Shown: piece after piece, positions 1-6,933 of the stretch
Layout: the number at the start of each line of letters is the position of its first letter
Position numbering within the stretch: the stretch's first letter is position 1
Assembly (NCBI RefSeq): GCF_023516435.1
Contig: NZ_CP097332.1
Coordinates: 3,038,001 to 3,102,000, forward strand
Direction of reading: 5' to 3'
Length of the DNA stretch: 64,000 nucleotides
From: Jatrophihabitans telluris
GTDB taxonomy: Bacteria; Actinomycetota; Actinomycetes; Mycobacteriales; Jatrophihabitantaceae
The notes under the pieces: model-generated
What the model saw: only the letters and a program-made list of their open reading frames with translations
What the model was told of the DNA's origin: nothing
Database searches by the model: none
Position numbers and translations under genes: made by a program

Positions 1-83
1 AGGTCGGTGATCCCGGCGGTGCGCAGATCCTCCGCCAGGATGCGCCCGACCTCCCCGAGACCCAGCAGCAGCACCCGGGTCAT
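1..83 (-). CDS. NAD(P)-binding dehydrogenase, N-terminal fragment
   Basis: The gene runs off the left edge, so only the first 27 codons are visible. They begin MTRVLLLGLGEVG, a beta strand followed by the G-L-G-E-V-G turn of a Rossmann dinucleotide-binding fold, as in 6-phosphogluconate/3-hydroxyisobutyrate dehydrogenase-like enzymes. The ATG overlaps the stop of the PrpF-family gene (ATGA, 80-83), so the two are translationally coupled and belong to one leftward operon. From my knowledge of such clusters, a dehydrogenase of the DUF1932/6PGDH-like group often accompanies PrpF and RraA genes. The substrate cannot be told from the fragment. Confidence 0.6.
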   Translation of the reverse strand, partial: MTRVLLLGLGEVGRILAEDLRTAGITD

Positions 84-1237
84 CCGGTTGCTCCCGCGCT
101 CCACGTGGCGGCCGGCACCATCACGTGACCGCGCATCAGCAGCCGGGCGGTGCGCAGCAGCGCGGACCGGCGAACCTCTGGAGGGTTCTGGGAACGGTCG
201 ACGTCGAGGCTGACCGTGAAGAATCCCGTCGGGTGCTCGACGACCACATCGAGGACCCCATCGACCGGGCCGTCGGCGGTCCCGTCCGGCTCGGGCGCCT
301 GGGCGACGGCTTCGGCCACCGAACCGGGCAGCAGACATGCGGTCGCCACCGACACGGCACCGAGGACGCCGATGGCCTCGTGCACGCGGTGCGGGATCAG
401 CGTGCGCGTGGACACCGTGCCGCCAGCGGTGGCCGCGGACAGCAGGCTCATCTTCGGGACGGTCTTGGCCGTCACGTCACCCAGCTTCATCAGCGGCCCG
501 GCGGCCAGGCGCACCTGTTCGATGCGCTCCAGCACGTCGGTCATCGCTTCGAGCTCGGCCGGGGTCTCCGTACCGCTCAGACCGAAGTCCGCCGCGGCCA
601 GGCACACCACGGGCATGCCGTTGTCGATGCAGGTGACCGACAGGCCAGCGATCTCGTCGACCACGTTGCCGGTCGGCAGCAGGGCGCCGCAGGAGGACCC
701 CGCGGTGTCGGCGAATTCCAGCGGGATGGGGGCATGCCGTCCCGGCACGCCGTCGATGGCGGCCTCGCCGTCGTAGTGGACCGCACCACCGGGAGTGCGG
801 ACATGGGCGGTCGCGAGGGTGTCGGTGTTCTGCATCCAGATGCGGACGGGCGTGAGGCCGTCGCGCGCCTCGACCATGCCGTGCTCGATCGCGAACGGCC
901 CGACGGCGGCGAGCATGTTGCCGCAGTTCTGCGAGTCCGACACCTCGGGCCGGTCGGGCCAGACCTGCAGGAACAGGTAGTCCACGTCGGCGTCCGGGCG
1001 TGCCGAGCGCGAGACCACGGCGACCTTCGAGGTGAGGGGGTGCGCGCCTCCCATGCCGTCGATCTCCCGCTCGTCGGGTGAGCCCATCGCGGCGAGCAGG
1101 ACTGCGTCACGCTCGGCTCGGCCGGTCGGCAGATCGGCACGGTCGAAGACCAGCCCCTTGGAGGTGCCCCCGCGCATCACGTCGCAGGCGATCGCGGTCT
1201 GGGTCGGAGCCGGAAGCTGCCACGGCGTCTGGGTCAT
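80..1237 (-). CDS. PrpF-family 4-oxalomesaconate tautomerase (GalD-like)
   Basis: A 385-residue PrpF/diaminopimelate-epimerase-fold isomerase. Near the N-terminus is the family signature MRGGTSKGLVF (about residues 21-31), then DGMGGAHPLTSKVAVV and DSQNCGNMLAAVGPFA, the stretch holding the conserved cysteine region of the fold. Length fits the family. PrpF proteins isomerise 2-methylaconitate or, as GalD, tautomerise 4-oxalomesaconate in gallate/protocatechuate breakdown. The coupled RraA-family aldolase (start ATG overlaps the upstream TAA) favours the oxalomesaconate role, because that aldolase acts further down the same route; this is inference from context. Regulation is probably by the divergent IclR protein at 2034-2777. 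Confidence 0.8.
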   Translation of the reverse strand: MTQTPWQLPAPTQTAIACDVMRGGTSKGLVFDRADLPTGRAERDAVLLAAMGSPDEREIDGMGGAHPLTSKVAVVSRSARPDADVDYLFLQVWPDRPEVSDSQNCGNMLAAVGPFAIEHGMVEARDGLTPVRIWMQNTDTLATAHVRTPGGAVHYDGEAAIDGVPGRHAPIPLEFADTAGSSCGALLPTGNVVDEIAGLSVTCIDNGMPVVCLAAADFGLSGTETPAELEAMTDVLERIEQVRLAAGPLMKLGDVTAKTVPKMSLLSAATAGGTVSTRTLIPHRVHEAIGVLGAVSVATACLLPGSVAEAVAQAPEPDGTADGPVDGVLDVVVEHPTGFFTVSLDVDRSQNPPEVRRSALLRTARLLMRGHVMVPAATWSAGATG

Positions 1238-1920
1238 TATTGCGACCAGTCCTCGTACCGCAAGCCCTTGGCGGCGAGCCGCTCACGCATGCCGTAGACG
1301 TCCAGCCCGAGCTCGCCCGCGGCGAACCGCGAGCGCTTGGCCGCCTCGTTGTCCTCGCGGGACCGGGCCTTGTCCAGCACCGCCCCGGCGTTTTCTCGAG
1401 GCACGCAGACCACCCCGTCGTCGTCGGCCACGATGACATCTCCCGGCCGGACGTACACACCGGCGATGGTGATCGGCACCTGGCAGTCGCCCGGGGTCTC
1501 CTTCACGGTTCCCTGCGCGCTGATCACCTTCGACCACACCGGAAAACCCAGCTCGGTCAACGTCGCGACGTCCCGCACGCCGGCGTCGATGATCACGCCG
1601 CGCACTCCGCGCGCCCGCAGGCTCTCGGCCAGCAGATCACCCAGATAGCCGTCGTCGCACGGACTGGTCGGGGTCACGACGAGCACGTCGCCGGTCTGGG
1701 CCTGTTCGACCGCTACGTGCAGCGTCCAGTTGTCGCCCGGCGCGACGGTGCAGGTGAGCGCCGTGCCGGCGATCCTGGCCGGCCGATAGATGGGCCGCAG
1801 CCGGTGATGCAGCAGGCCGGTCCGTCCCTGCGCCTCGTGGACGGTGGCGGTTCCAGCCGCCGCGAGTCCGTCGACGAACTCCAGGGCGGTACGCGGGGTG
1901 TTTCGAACGACGACGGGCAC
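1237..1920 (-). CDS. RraA-family aldolase (4-carboxy-4-hydroxy-2-oxoadipate / HMG aldolase-like)
   Basis: A 227-residue protein of the RraA/class II aldolase fold. Typical stretches are [20 protein letters not shown], the loop [20 protein letters not shown] with the conserved Asp/Arg pair, and [18 protein letters not shown], where the metal- and substrate-binding Asp residues lie. It likely splits 4-carboxy-4-hydroxy-2-oxoadipate or 4-hydroxy-4-methyl-2-oxoglutarate to pyruvate plus a keto acid. It starts at GTG (1918-1920) with GGAG about 7 bases upstream, and is the first gene of the leftward operon with the PrpF homologue and the dehydrogenase. RraA proteins that inhibit RNase E share this fold, but operon context supports the aldolase. 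It faces an IclR gene across a 113-bp regulatory region. Confidence 0.8.
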   Translation of the reverse strand: MPVVVRNTPRTALEFVDGLAAAGTATVHEAQGRTGLLHHRLRPIYRPARIAGTALTCTVAPGDNWTLHVAVEQAQTGDVLVVTPTSPCDDGYLGDLLAESLRARGVRGVIIDAGVRDVATLTELGFPVWSKVISAQGTVKETPGDCQVPITIAGVYVRPGDVIVADDDGVVCVPRENAGAVLDKARSREDNEAAKRSRFAAGELGLDVYGMRERLAAKGLRYEDWSQ

Positions 1921-1988
1921 GGAGGCTCCAGATCAGGCGGGCGGGCGGGTACTGACAGCTTCCCAGCCCAGTGGCCGCAGCGATACGA

Positions 1989-2013
1989 TCGGTTTCCGTC
2001 TGACGGAAACCGA
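1989..2013. promoter_or_regulatory. IclR-type operator, 12-bp perfect inverted repeat
   Basis: Two 12-bp arms (TCGGTTTCCGTC and its exact complement) flank one central base. The core TTCCG-N5-CGGAA form resembles operators described for IclR-family proteins. It lies midway between the RraA operon start (1920) and the IclR start (2034), so one site can control both divergent promoters. Its right edge is only 11 bp from the ribosome-binding site of the regulator, which suggests autorepression. Confidence 0.75.
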
Positions 2014-2033
2014 CCCGATTCGTAGGAGGACCC

Positions 2034-2777
2034 CTGACCACCACCGCCCGACCCTCGGTGACCGCTCGCGTACTGGCCATCCTCGCCGCGTTCGACGAGC
2101 AGCATCACCGACTGACGCTGAGCGAGATCGCCGCGGCCGCCGGGCTGCCGGTGTCCACGGCGCACCGGCTGCTCGGCGAGTTGGAGTCCTGGGATGCCCT
2201 GCAGCGTGAGGCGGACGGACGTTACGTGGTCGGTCGGCGGTTGTGGAAGGTCGGCACGCTTGCCCCGGTGGCCCGGCAGTTGCGGGAGGCGTCGCTGCCG
2301 GCCATGGAAGATCTTTACGAAGCCACCCACGAGAACGTCCAGATCGCCGTACGCGAGGGTCGGCACGCGCTCTGGGTCGAACGGATCCACGGCCGGGCGT
2401 CGGTCCCGACGCTGAGCCGGCCCGGTGCCCCGCTGCCGCTGCACGCGACCGGCGTCGGCAAGGTCCTGCTGGCCTGGGCGCCCCGCGACGTCGTCGAGGC
2501 GTGCCTGGACGAGCTGACCCTGATCACCCGGTACACCATCACCGAACGCGGCCGCATGCTGCGAGAACTCGCGACCGTCCGGCGGCTCGGGTACGCGCGC
2601 ACCGCTGAGGAACTGGGGTATGGCACCTGCTCGCTCGCGGTCCCGGTCTACGGCCAGGGACGGCAGGTCATCGCGGCCCTGGCCATCGTGACCAGCACCG
2701 TGCGCAGCGATCCGCAACGGTTCGCCTCGGCGCTGAAGGTGGCCGCCGCATCGATCACCCGCCGGATGGCGATCTGA
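2034..2777 (+). CDS. IclR-family transcriptional regulator
   Basis: Winged-helix HTH at the N-terminus (LTLSEIAAAAGLPVSTAHRL) followed by the IclR effector-binding domain (LPLHATGVGKVLLAWAPRD, then GTCSLAVPVYGQG). I choose CTG at 2034 as the start: AGGAGGA at 2024-2030 sits four bases ahead of it, and it adds the residues (M)TTTARPS, typical of actinobacterial relatives. A GTG at 2058 (239 aa) has no ribosome-binding site within reach. The effector pocket probably senses an aromatic-ring-cleavage intermediate or keto acid, judging from the divergent PrpF/RraA operon. Protein identity is firm; the CTG start and ligand are inference. The gene ends 12 bp from the convergent channel gene. Confidence 0.88.
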   Translation: MTTTARPSVTARVLAILAAFDEQHHRLTLSEIAAAAGLPVSTAHRLLGELESWDALQREADGRYVVGRRLWKVGTLAPVARQLREASLPAMEDLYEATHENVQIAVREGRHALWVERIHGRASVPTLSRPGAPLPLHATGVGKVLLAWAPRDVVEACLDELTLITRYTITERGRMLRELATVRRLGYARTAEELGYGTCSLAVPVYGQGRQVIAALAIVTSTVRSDPQRFASALKVAAASITRRMAI

Positions 2778-2789
2778 CCGGGCGGCGGC

Positions 2790-4124
2790 TCAGCGCGAGG
2801 GGCAATCGCAGCGTGCGGTCGCCCGTACCGGCCGGCGCGCATCGGCGGCACCCGGCGGGTAGACCGCCGCGTGGTGATCGCGCACGTAGACGAGGCGATA
2901 GTCGACGTCCGACAGCGCGAGGCTGACCGCCTGCGCGGTCAGGGTCGACACGTCGCTGACCTGGCCGATGCGAAACAACGAGCGCGTCTCGGCGATCACG
3001 TCGTCGTCGCCGGCTCGGAGCACGACCGCGATCTCAGGAGCGACCGCGAGCGCGGCGAGGGAGACCTCCACGTTGTCGAGGTCGTCCGAACCCATCGCGG
3101 CCAGTGCTCGGGCCCGGCCCAGCGACAGCCGCTCCAGCACCGCGCGGTCCTCGGCATGGGCGATGAGCACCGGGATCCGGGCCGCCTTGGCCAGCCGGAG
3201 GTTCGCCGCCTGCGGGTCACGTTCGACCGCGACCACCGGTACGTGCAGCTCCCTCAGCCGCATGCACAACCGCAGGCCGACCTGGCCCAGACCGACGACG
3301 ACGACGTGGTCGCGGCGCGGAAGGGTCCGGGAACCGATCAGGCCGATACTTCGGGTCGACAGGGTCCGGTCGACCAGCCCGGCTGTGAACAGGGCGGTGA
3401 ACACGATCGTCGCAAGCATGCCGAAACTGGAGACGACCAGGTACCAGATCGGTGACTGTCGACCCTCCCCCGGTCCGACGGTGGCGATCACCCTGGTCGC
3501 GTCGTAGATCGACCGGACGACGGGCTCGTGAAGTGCGGTCGAGAGCAGCACCCAGTCGACGAACAGCGTGAGCAACAGCCCGAGCAGCCCACCCAGCAGA
3601 ACCCGGCTGGTGATGTCGTGCGGGCGCAACTGCCGAGACAGTGCCGACAGCATGGTCCGCACTCGCCCGCGACCGGGCCGCCAGGGCCGCTCGACCGGAC
3701 CGTCGCGATGGTCGCTGACCGTCCGGTCCCGGCCCTGCTCGTCGCGAATCACGGCAAGTTCGCCCAGGCACGCCCCGACGATCGAGGCGACCGAGACGTC
3801 GGCCGGTGAGGTGGCGGTGCAGTTCGGCACCGCCCGGATCAACTGCTCGGCCACGGTCCGGTCGAATACCGTTGCCACGAGCCTGACCCGGGGCCGCACA
3901 TGCTCGACCAGCAGCGCGTACCTGAGGGCCACGACGTCGCCCCGCACCAGCACCGCCACCGCCGACACCTCCGCGGTCAGGGCGGCGCGCAGTTCACCGT
4001 CTGTCGGCTCGGGCAGGTGGGTGACCGGCAGGCCCTGTTCGACCAGCGACGCGCACAACCGCCGAGCTACCTCTACGTTGCCGATGATCACGGTCTGCGC
4101 GGGGCTGTTGGCCGCGTCGGTCAT
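2790..4124 (-). CDS. Two-TM ion channel-like protein with two RCK/TrkA-N domains
   Basis: A 444-residue membrane protein built as RCK - two transmembrane segments - RCK. The first Rossmann-like domain (about 10-120) has a degenerate turn (IIGNVEVA). The membrane part runs about 175-250, with TM1 near LLGGLLGLLLTLFVDWVLL, a pore-like loop holding TVGPG (215-219) and TM2 near FGMLATIVFTALFTAGLV. The second RCK domain begins HVVVVGLGQVG (273-283), an intact NAD-binding turn, with an acidic residue at the next strand (AVERD). It is probably a nucleotide-gated K+ channel or related transporter subunit in the plasma membrane. The filter differs from TVGYG, so ion selectivity is uncertain. The start has GAGGA before the ATG; it follows tetR by 38 bp and is probably cotranscribed. 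Confidence 0.72.
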   Translation of the reverse strand: MTDAANSPAQTVIIGNVEVARRLCASLVEQGLPVTHLPEPTDGELRAALTAEVSAVAVLVRGDVVALRYALLVEHVRPRVRLVATVFDRTVAEQLIRAVPNCTATSPADVSVASIVGACLGELAVIRDEQGRDRTVSDHRDGPVERPWRPGRGRVRTMLSALSRQLRPHDITSRVLLGGLLGLLLTLFVDWVLLSTALHEPVVRSIYDATRVIATVGPGEGRQSPIWYLVVSSFGMLATIVFTALFTAGLVDRTLSTRSIGLIGSRTLPRRDHVVVVGLGQVGLRLCMRLRELHVPVVAVERDPQAANLRLAKAARIPVLIAHAEDRAVLERLSLGRARALAAMGSDDLDNVEVSLAALAVAPEIAVVLRAGDDDVIAETRSLFRIGQVSDVSTLTAQAVSLALSDVDYRLVYVRDHHAAVYPPGAADARRPVRATARCDCPSR

Positions 4125-4162
4125 GATTCCTCGCTCTCACAATCGGGGCTTGCACGAGCACG

Positions 4163-4759
4163 TCACGGCGCGCTCAGAGCCGTGCGGACGTAGCTGAGGA
4201 TGAGCTCTTCGGCTGTGCCGGCGTCGATGTCGTACTCGTCCAGGACGACGTAGAAGCCGTAGCCGTCCTCCAGGGCGACGATGTTCCGGGCAACGGTTCG
4301 CGCGGGCGCGGCGGTGTCGAACGCGCCGACCGCTTGCCCGGCGACGATGATCGAGTGATAGATGCCTACCTGACGTTCAAAGTATAAACGGGTGAGGGCA
4401 GCGAATTTGCTGTCCCGGAACGCCGTGCCTTCGAACTCGTAGAGCGCCCGCACGAGCTCGTCGTCCGGCCCGCTAGGAAGGCCACCCCGCAAGGCCACGA
4501 CCAGCTTCTCCCAGGGATCGTCGACCGCGTCCACGGCCTCCTCCCGCAGGCGGCAGAAACGTTCCTTGGCTTGGTGGTGTACTTCGACGAGGAGGGCGTC
4601 CAGCTCGCTGAAGTAGTACAAAACCGCACCGGACGTCAGGCCGGCTTCGTCGGCGACGTCCCGCAACCGCACGGAGGACAGGCCGAGCTTGACGATCGCG
4701 CGTTGGGCCGCGGCCACGATCTGGGCTCGGCGCTCGCTCTGATTCTTCCTCCGGGACAC
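4163..4759 (-). CDS. TetR-family transcriptional regulator
   Basis: A 198-residue repressor. The N-terminal HTH is clear: RRAQIVAAAQRAI, then LRDVADEAGLTSGAVLYYF, which matches the TetR recognition helix pattern. The rest is the helical ligand-binding and dimer domain. The GTG start at 4757-4759 has no Shine-Dalgarno sequence, and the upstream bases form one arm of a 37-bp palindrome, so the transcript may be leaderless. It lies 88 bp after the DUF309 gene and 38 bp before the RCK channel gene, which it may control. The palindrome over its own start suggests autoregulation. The ligand is unknown. Confidence 0.85.
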   Translation of the reverse strand: MSRRKNQSERRAQIVAAAQRAIVKLGLSSVRLRDVADEAGLTSGAVLYYFSELDALLVEVHHQAKERFCRLREEAVDAVDDPWEKLVVALRGGLPSGPDDELVRALYEFEGTAFRDSKFAALTRLYFERQVGIYHSIIVAGQAVGAFDTAAPARTVARNIVALEDGYGFYVVLDEYDIDAGTAEELILSYVRTALSAP

Positions 4760-4791
4760 AGGGGCGATCGTCTCACGACCGCCCCTGTGTC
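4755..4791. promoter_or_regulatory. 37-bp near-perfect palindrome over the tetR start
   Basis: Outer arms of 12 bp (GACACAGGGGCG and its complement, 4755-4766 and 4780-4791) and inner arms of 4 bp (TCGT/ACGA, 4768-4778) share one centre at 4773. Only the 4767/4779 pair is unmatched around a 3-base middle. The left arm contains the GTG start codon of the TetR gene. It may be the TetR operator, a strong RNA hairpin ending transcription from the DUF309 gene, or both. No T-tract follows on either strand. Confidence 0.7.
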
Positions 4792-4847
4792 ACCGCTCCC
4801 GCAGCGCTTGACACGGCGTCCATGTGCCGACATTCTTTGACCATCGA

Positions 4848-5309
4848 TCAGCGAATGAGGGGCGGCGCAGGCAGCACGACCGGCACCTGCGCCGAGCAGC
4901 GATCCTGCTCGTCGCGCGACCACGCCCGCAGCGCGTGCACATCGAGGTCGACCGAGGTGCCGGCCTCGTACGGGACGAGCGCGGCGCTTCCGCGCCTGAG
5001 CAACGCCAGCGCTCCCACGCGATTGCCACGGGCGGCGTGGGTCACCCCGACGGCCAGTTGAGCCAGCCCGCGCCACAGCTCCCGCTCGCTGTCCGGCGCC
5101 TGTTTCCAGGCGTCCTCCAGGACCTCGTGGGCGTGGAAGGGGCGGCCGGCTCGAAACAGCCGGTCGGCCTCCAGCAGGGCTTGCTCGGACGAGCGGACGA
5201 CGGGCTCCCCGTCGACGAACTCACCCGGGCTGCCGTAGGGCAGCGGACGTCCCAGCTCATCTCGCGGCCGGCGATTGCGCCGCGGCCTGCTCGTTGCGTC
5301 GGCATTCAT
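4848..5309 (-). CDS. DUF309 family protein
   Basis: A 153-residue soluble protein with the DUF309 helical signature: LFRAGRPFHAHEVLEDAWK (about 52-70) followed by ELWRGLAQLAVGVTHAARGN. The family is widespread and has no settled function; conserved His and Glu in the HAHEVLEDAW stretch hint at a small metal- or ligand-binding helical bundle. It begins 72 bp after the rhaB stop on the same strand, so it may be the tail gene of the rhamnose operon, or a separate unit with tetR. The first 30 residues are Arg/Pro-rich and probably disordered. Confidence 0.75.
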   Translation of the reverse strand: MNADATSRPRRNRRPRDELGRPLPYGSPGEFVDGEPVVRSSEQALLEADRLFRAGRPFHAHEVLEDAWKQAPDSERELWRGLAQLAVGVTHAARGNRVGALALLRRGSAALVPYEAGTSVDLDVHALRAWSRDEQDRCSAQVPVVLPAPPLIR

Positions 5310-5381
5310 GGGCCAGGGCCATCCAACCGGTGAGGGGACTTCAGGGTATCGCCGGCCGGGGTTGTCCGTCCCCGGGACGAC

Positions 5382-6854
5382 TCAACCGTAGATCCGCGCC
5401 TCGGCCGCGGCCCAATCCCGCTCCTGCCCACTCGGCCGGAAGCGGGTGACGGGTTCGGCGGTGCTGCTGATCCGCCGCAGGTCTGACAGGTGCCCGTTGA
5501 TCGCGCCGATCGCGCGGGCCTGCACCAGCGCGTTCCCGATCGCCGCCGCTTCCACGGGTCCGGCCAGGACGGGCAATCCCGTTGCGTCAGCGGCCAATTG
5601 GCACAGCAGGCCGTTGCGAGCGCCGCCTCCGACGACGTGGACGACACTGACGTCGGTGCCTGAGAGCTCGGCGGCCTGGCGCACGGTTCTGCGATACGCC
5701 AGAGCCAGGCTGTCCAGGATGCACCGCACGACCGCGGCCTGGGTGGCGGGTTGGGGCTGCCCGGTCTCGGCGCAGTACTCCCTTATTCGAGAGGGCATAT
5801 CTCCCGGCGGCAGGAAGCGGATGTCGTCGGGGTCGATCAGGCTGCGATGGCCCGGCTGCGTGGCCGCCGAGCCGATGAGCGCGGCGAGGTCGACCGTCTG
5901 GCCCGCCGCCTGCCAGCTGCGGACCGACTCCTGCAGCAGCCACAAGCCCATGACGTTGCGCAGGAAACGGGTGGTTGCGTCGACGCCGCCTTCGTTGCTG
6001 AAGTTGGCTCGGCGGCTGGCGTCGGTCAGCACAGGTCGGGTGAGCTCCAACCCGACCAGCGACCAGGTTCCGCAGGAGATGTAGGCGAAGCCCTCCCCCT
6101 CGGCCGGCACTCCGACGACGGCCGAGGCGGTGTCGTGGGAACCGACACACACGACCCGGGACGACGCATCCAGGCCAGTGCTCTCCTGGACCTCGGGGCG
6201 CAGCGCCCCCAACACCGTGCCGGGATCGACGATCTCGGGCAGCAGGCGCGCGACCCCGGCAAGCGTCGCGAGAATCTCCGGCGACCACGTCCGGGTGTGC
6301 GCGTCGACCAGGCCGGTGGTCGTGGCGTTGGTGTATTCGGCTGTGCGAACCCCGGTCAGCCAGTAGTTGAACAGGTCAGGGACGAGCAGGAGCTCGCGCG
6401 CGATCTGCATCGCCGGAGCGTCGAGACTGGCCGCCAGCTGGAAGACCGTGTTGAAGGGCAGGTGCTGAATGCCGGTGCGTTCATACAGGATCTGGCGCGG
6501 CAATCGCTCGAAGACCGCGTCCGCGGCACCGGCTGTCCGCAGATCACGGTAGTGCACCGGATTGCCGATGAGGCGGCCATCCTCGGCGATGAGTCCGTAA
6601 TCGACGGCCCAGGAGTCGACGCCGATCGAATCGACCGGGCCGTGAACCTGGCGCGCGCGCCGCAGACCCTCCAGGGCCTCGCGATACAGGTAGAGCACAT
6701 CCCATTCCAGCGAACCGGCCACGCGCACCGGCAGGTTCGGATAGCGGTGCAGCTCCACGAGGGTCAACGCATCGGCGGAGACCGTCGCGGACAGCACCCG
6801 TCCGGACGAGGCGCCGAGGTCGATGGCGACACAATGCGCTGGCGGTGGGCTCAC
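5382..6854 (-). CDS. rhaB: Rhamnulokinase
   Basis: A FGGY-family sugar kinase of about 490 residues. The N-terminal phosphate loop is VAIDLGASSGRVL, a middle motif is VCVGSHDTASAVVGVP, and the C-terminal adenosine motif is VHVVGGGARNGLLCQLAAD; the line SIGVDSWAVDYGLI is typical of rhamnulokinases. It phosphorylates L-rhamnulose to rhamnulose 1-phosphate. I take the GTG at 6852-6854 as start, with AAGGAC six bases upstream; it gives the family's usual length. A longer reading to 6959 would overlap the upstream gene and adds unconserved residues. It is the last catabolic gene of the rhamnose operon. Confidence 0.9.
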   Translation of the reverse strand: MSPPPAHCVAIDLGASSGRVLSATVSADALTLVELHRYPNLPVRVAGSLEWDVLYLYREALEGLRRARQVHGPVDSIGVDSWAVDYGLIAEDGRLIGNPVHYRDLRTAGAADAVFERLPRQILYERTGIQHLPFNTVFQLAASLDAPAMQIARELLLVPDLFNYWLTGVRTAEYTNATTTGLVDAHTRTWSPEILATLAGVARLLPEIVDPGTVLGALRPEVQESTGLDASSRVVCVGSHDTASAVVGVPAEGEGFAYISCGTWSLVGLELTRPVLTDASRRANFSNEGGVDATTRFLRNVMGLWLLQESVRSWQAAGQTVDLAALIGSAATQPGHRSLIDPDDIRFLPPGDMPSRIREYCAETGQPQPATQAAVVRCILDSLALAYRRTVRQAAELSGTDVSVVHVVGGGARNGLLCQLAADATGLPVLAGPVEAAAIGNALVQARAIGAINGHLSDLRRISSTAEPVTRFRPSGQERDWAAAEARIYG

Positions 6855-6933
6855 GGCAGTCCTTGTCTCGGCTGGCAACGGCGGATCAGTCCTCGATCGG
6901 AGGCCGACGTGCAGTGCGGGCTCGGTCGCGTTC

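Noticed and set aside
125-1081. 318-residue plus-strand frame opposite the PrpF gene
   Set aside because: No domain is present and composition is that of an antisense shadow; the PrpF motifs are on the minus strand.
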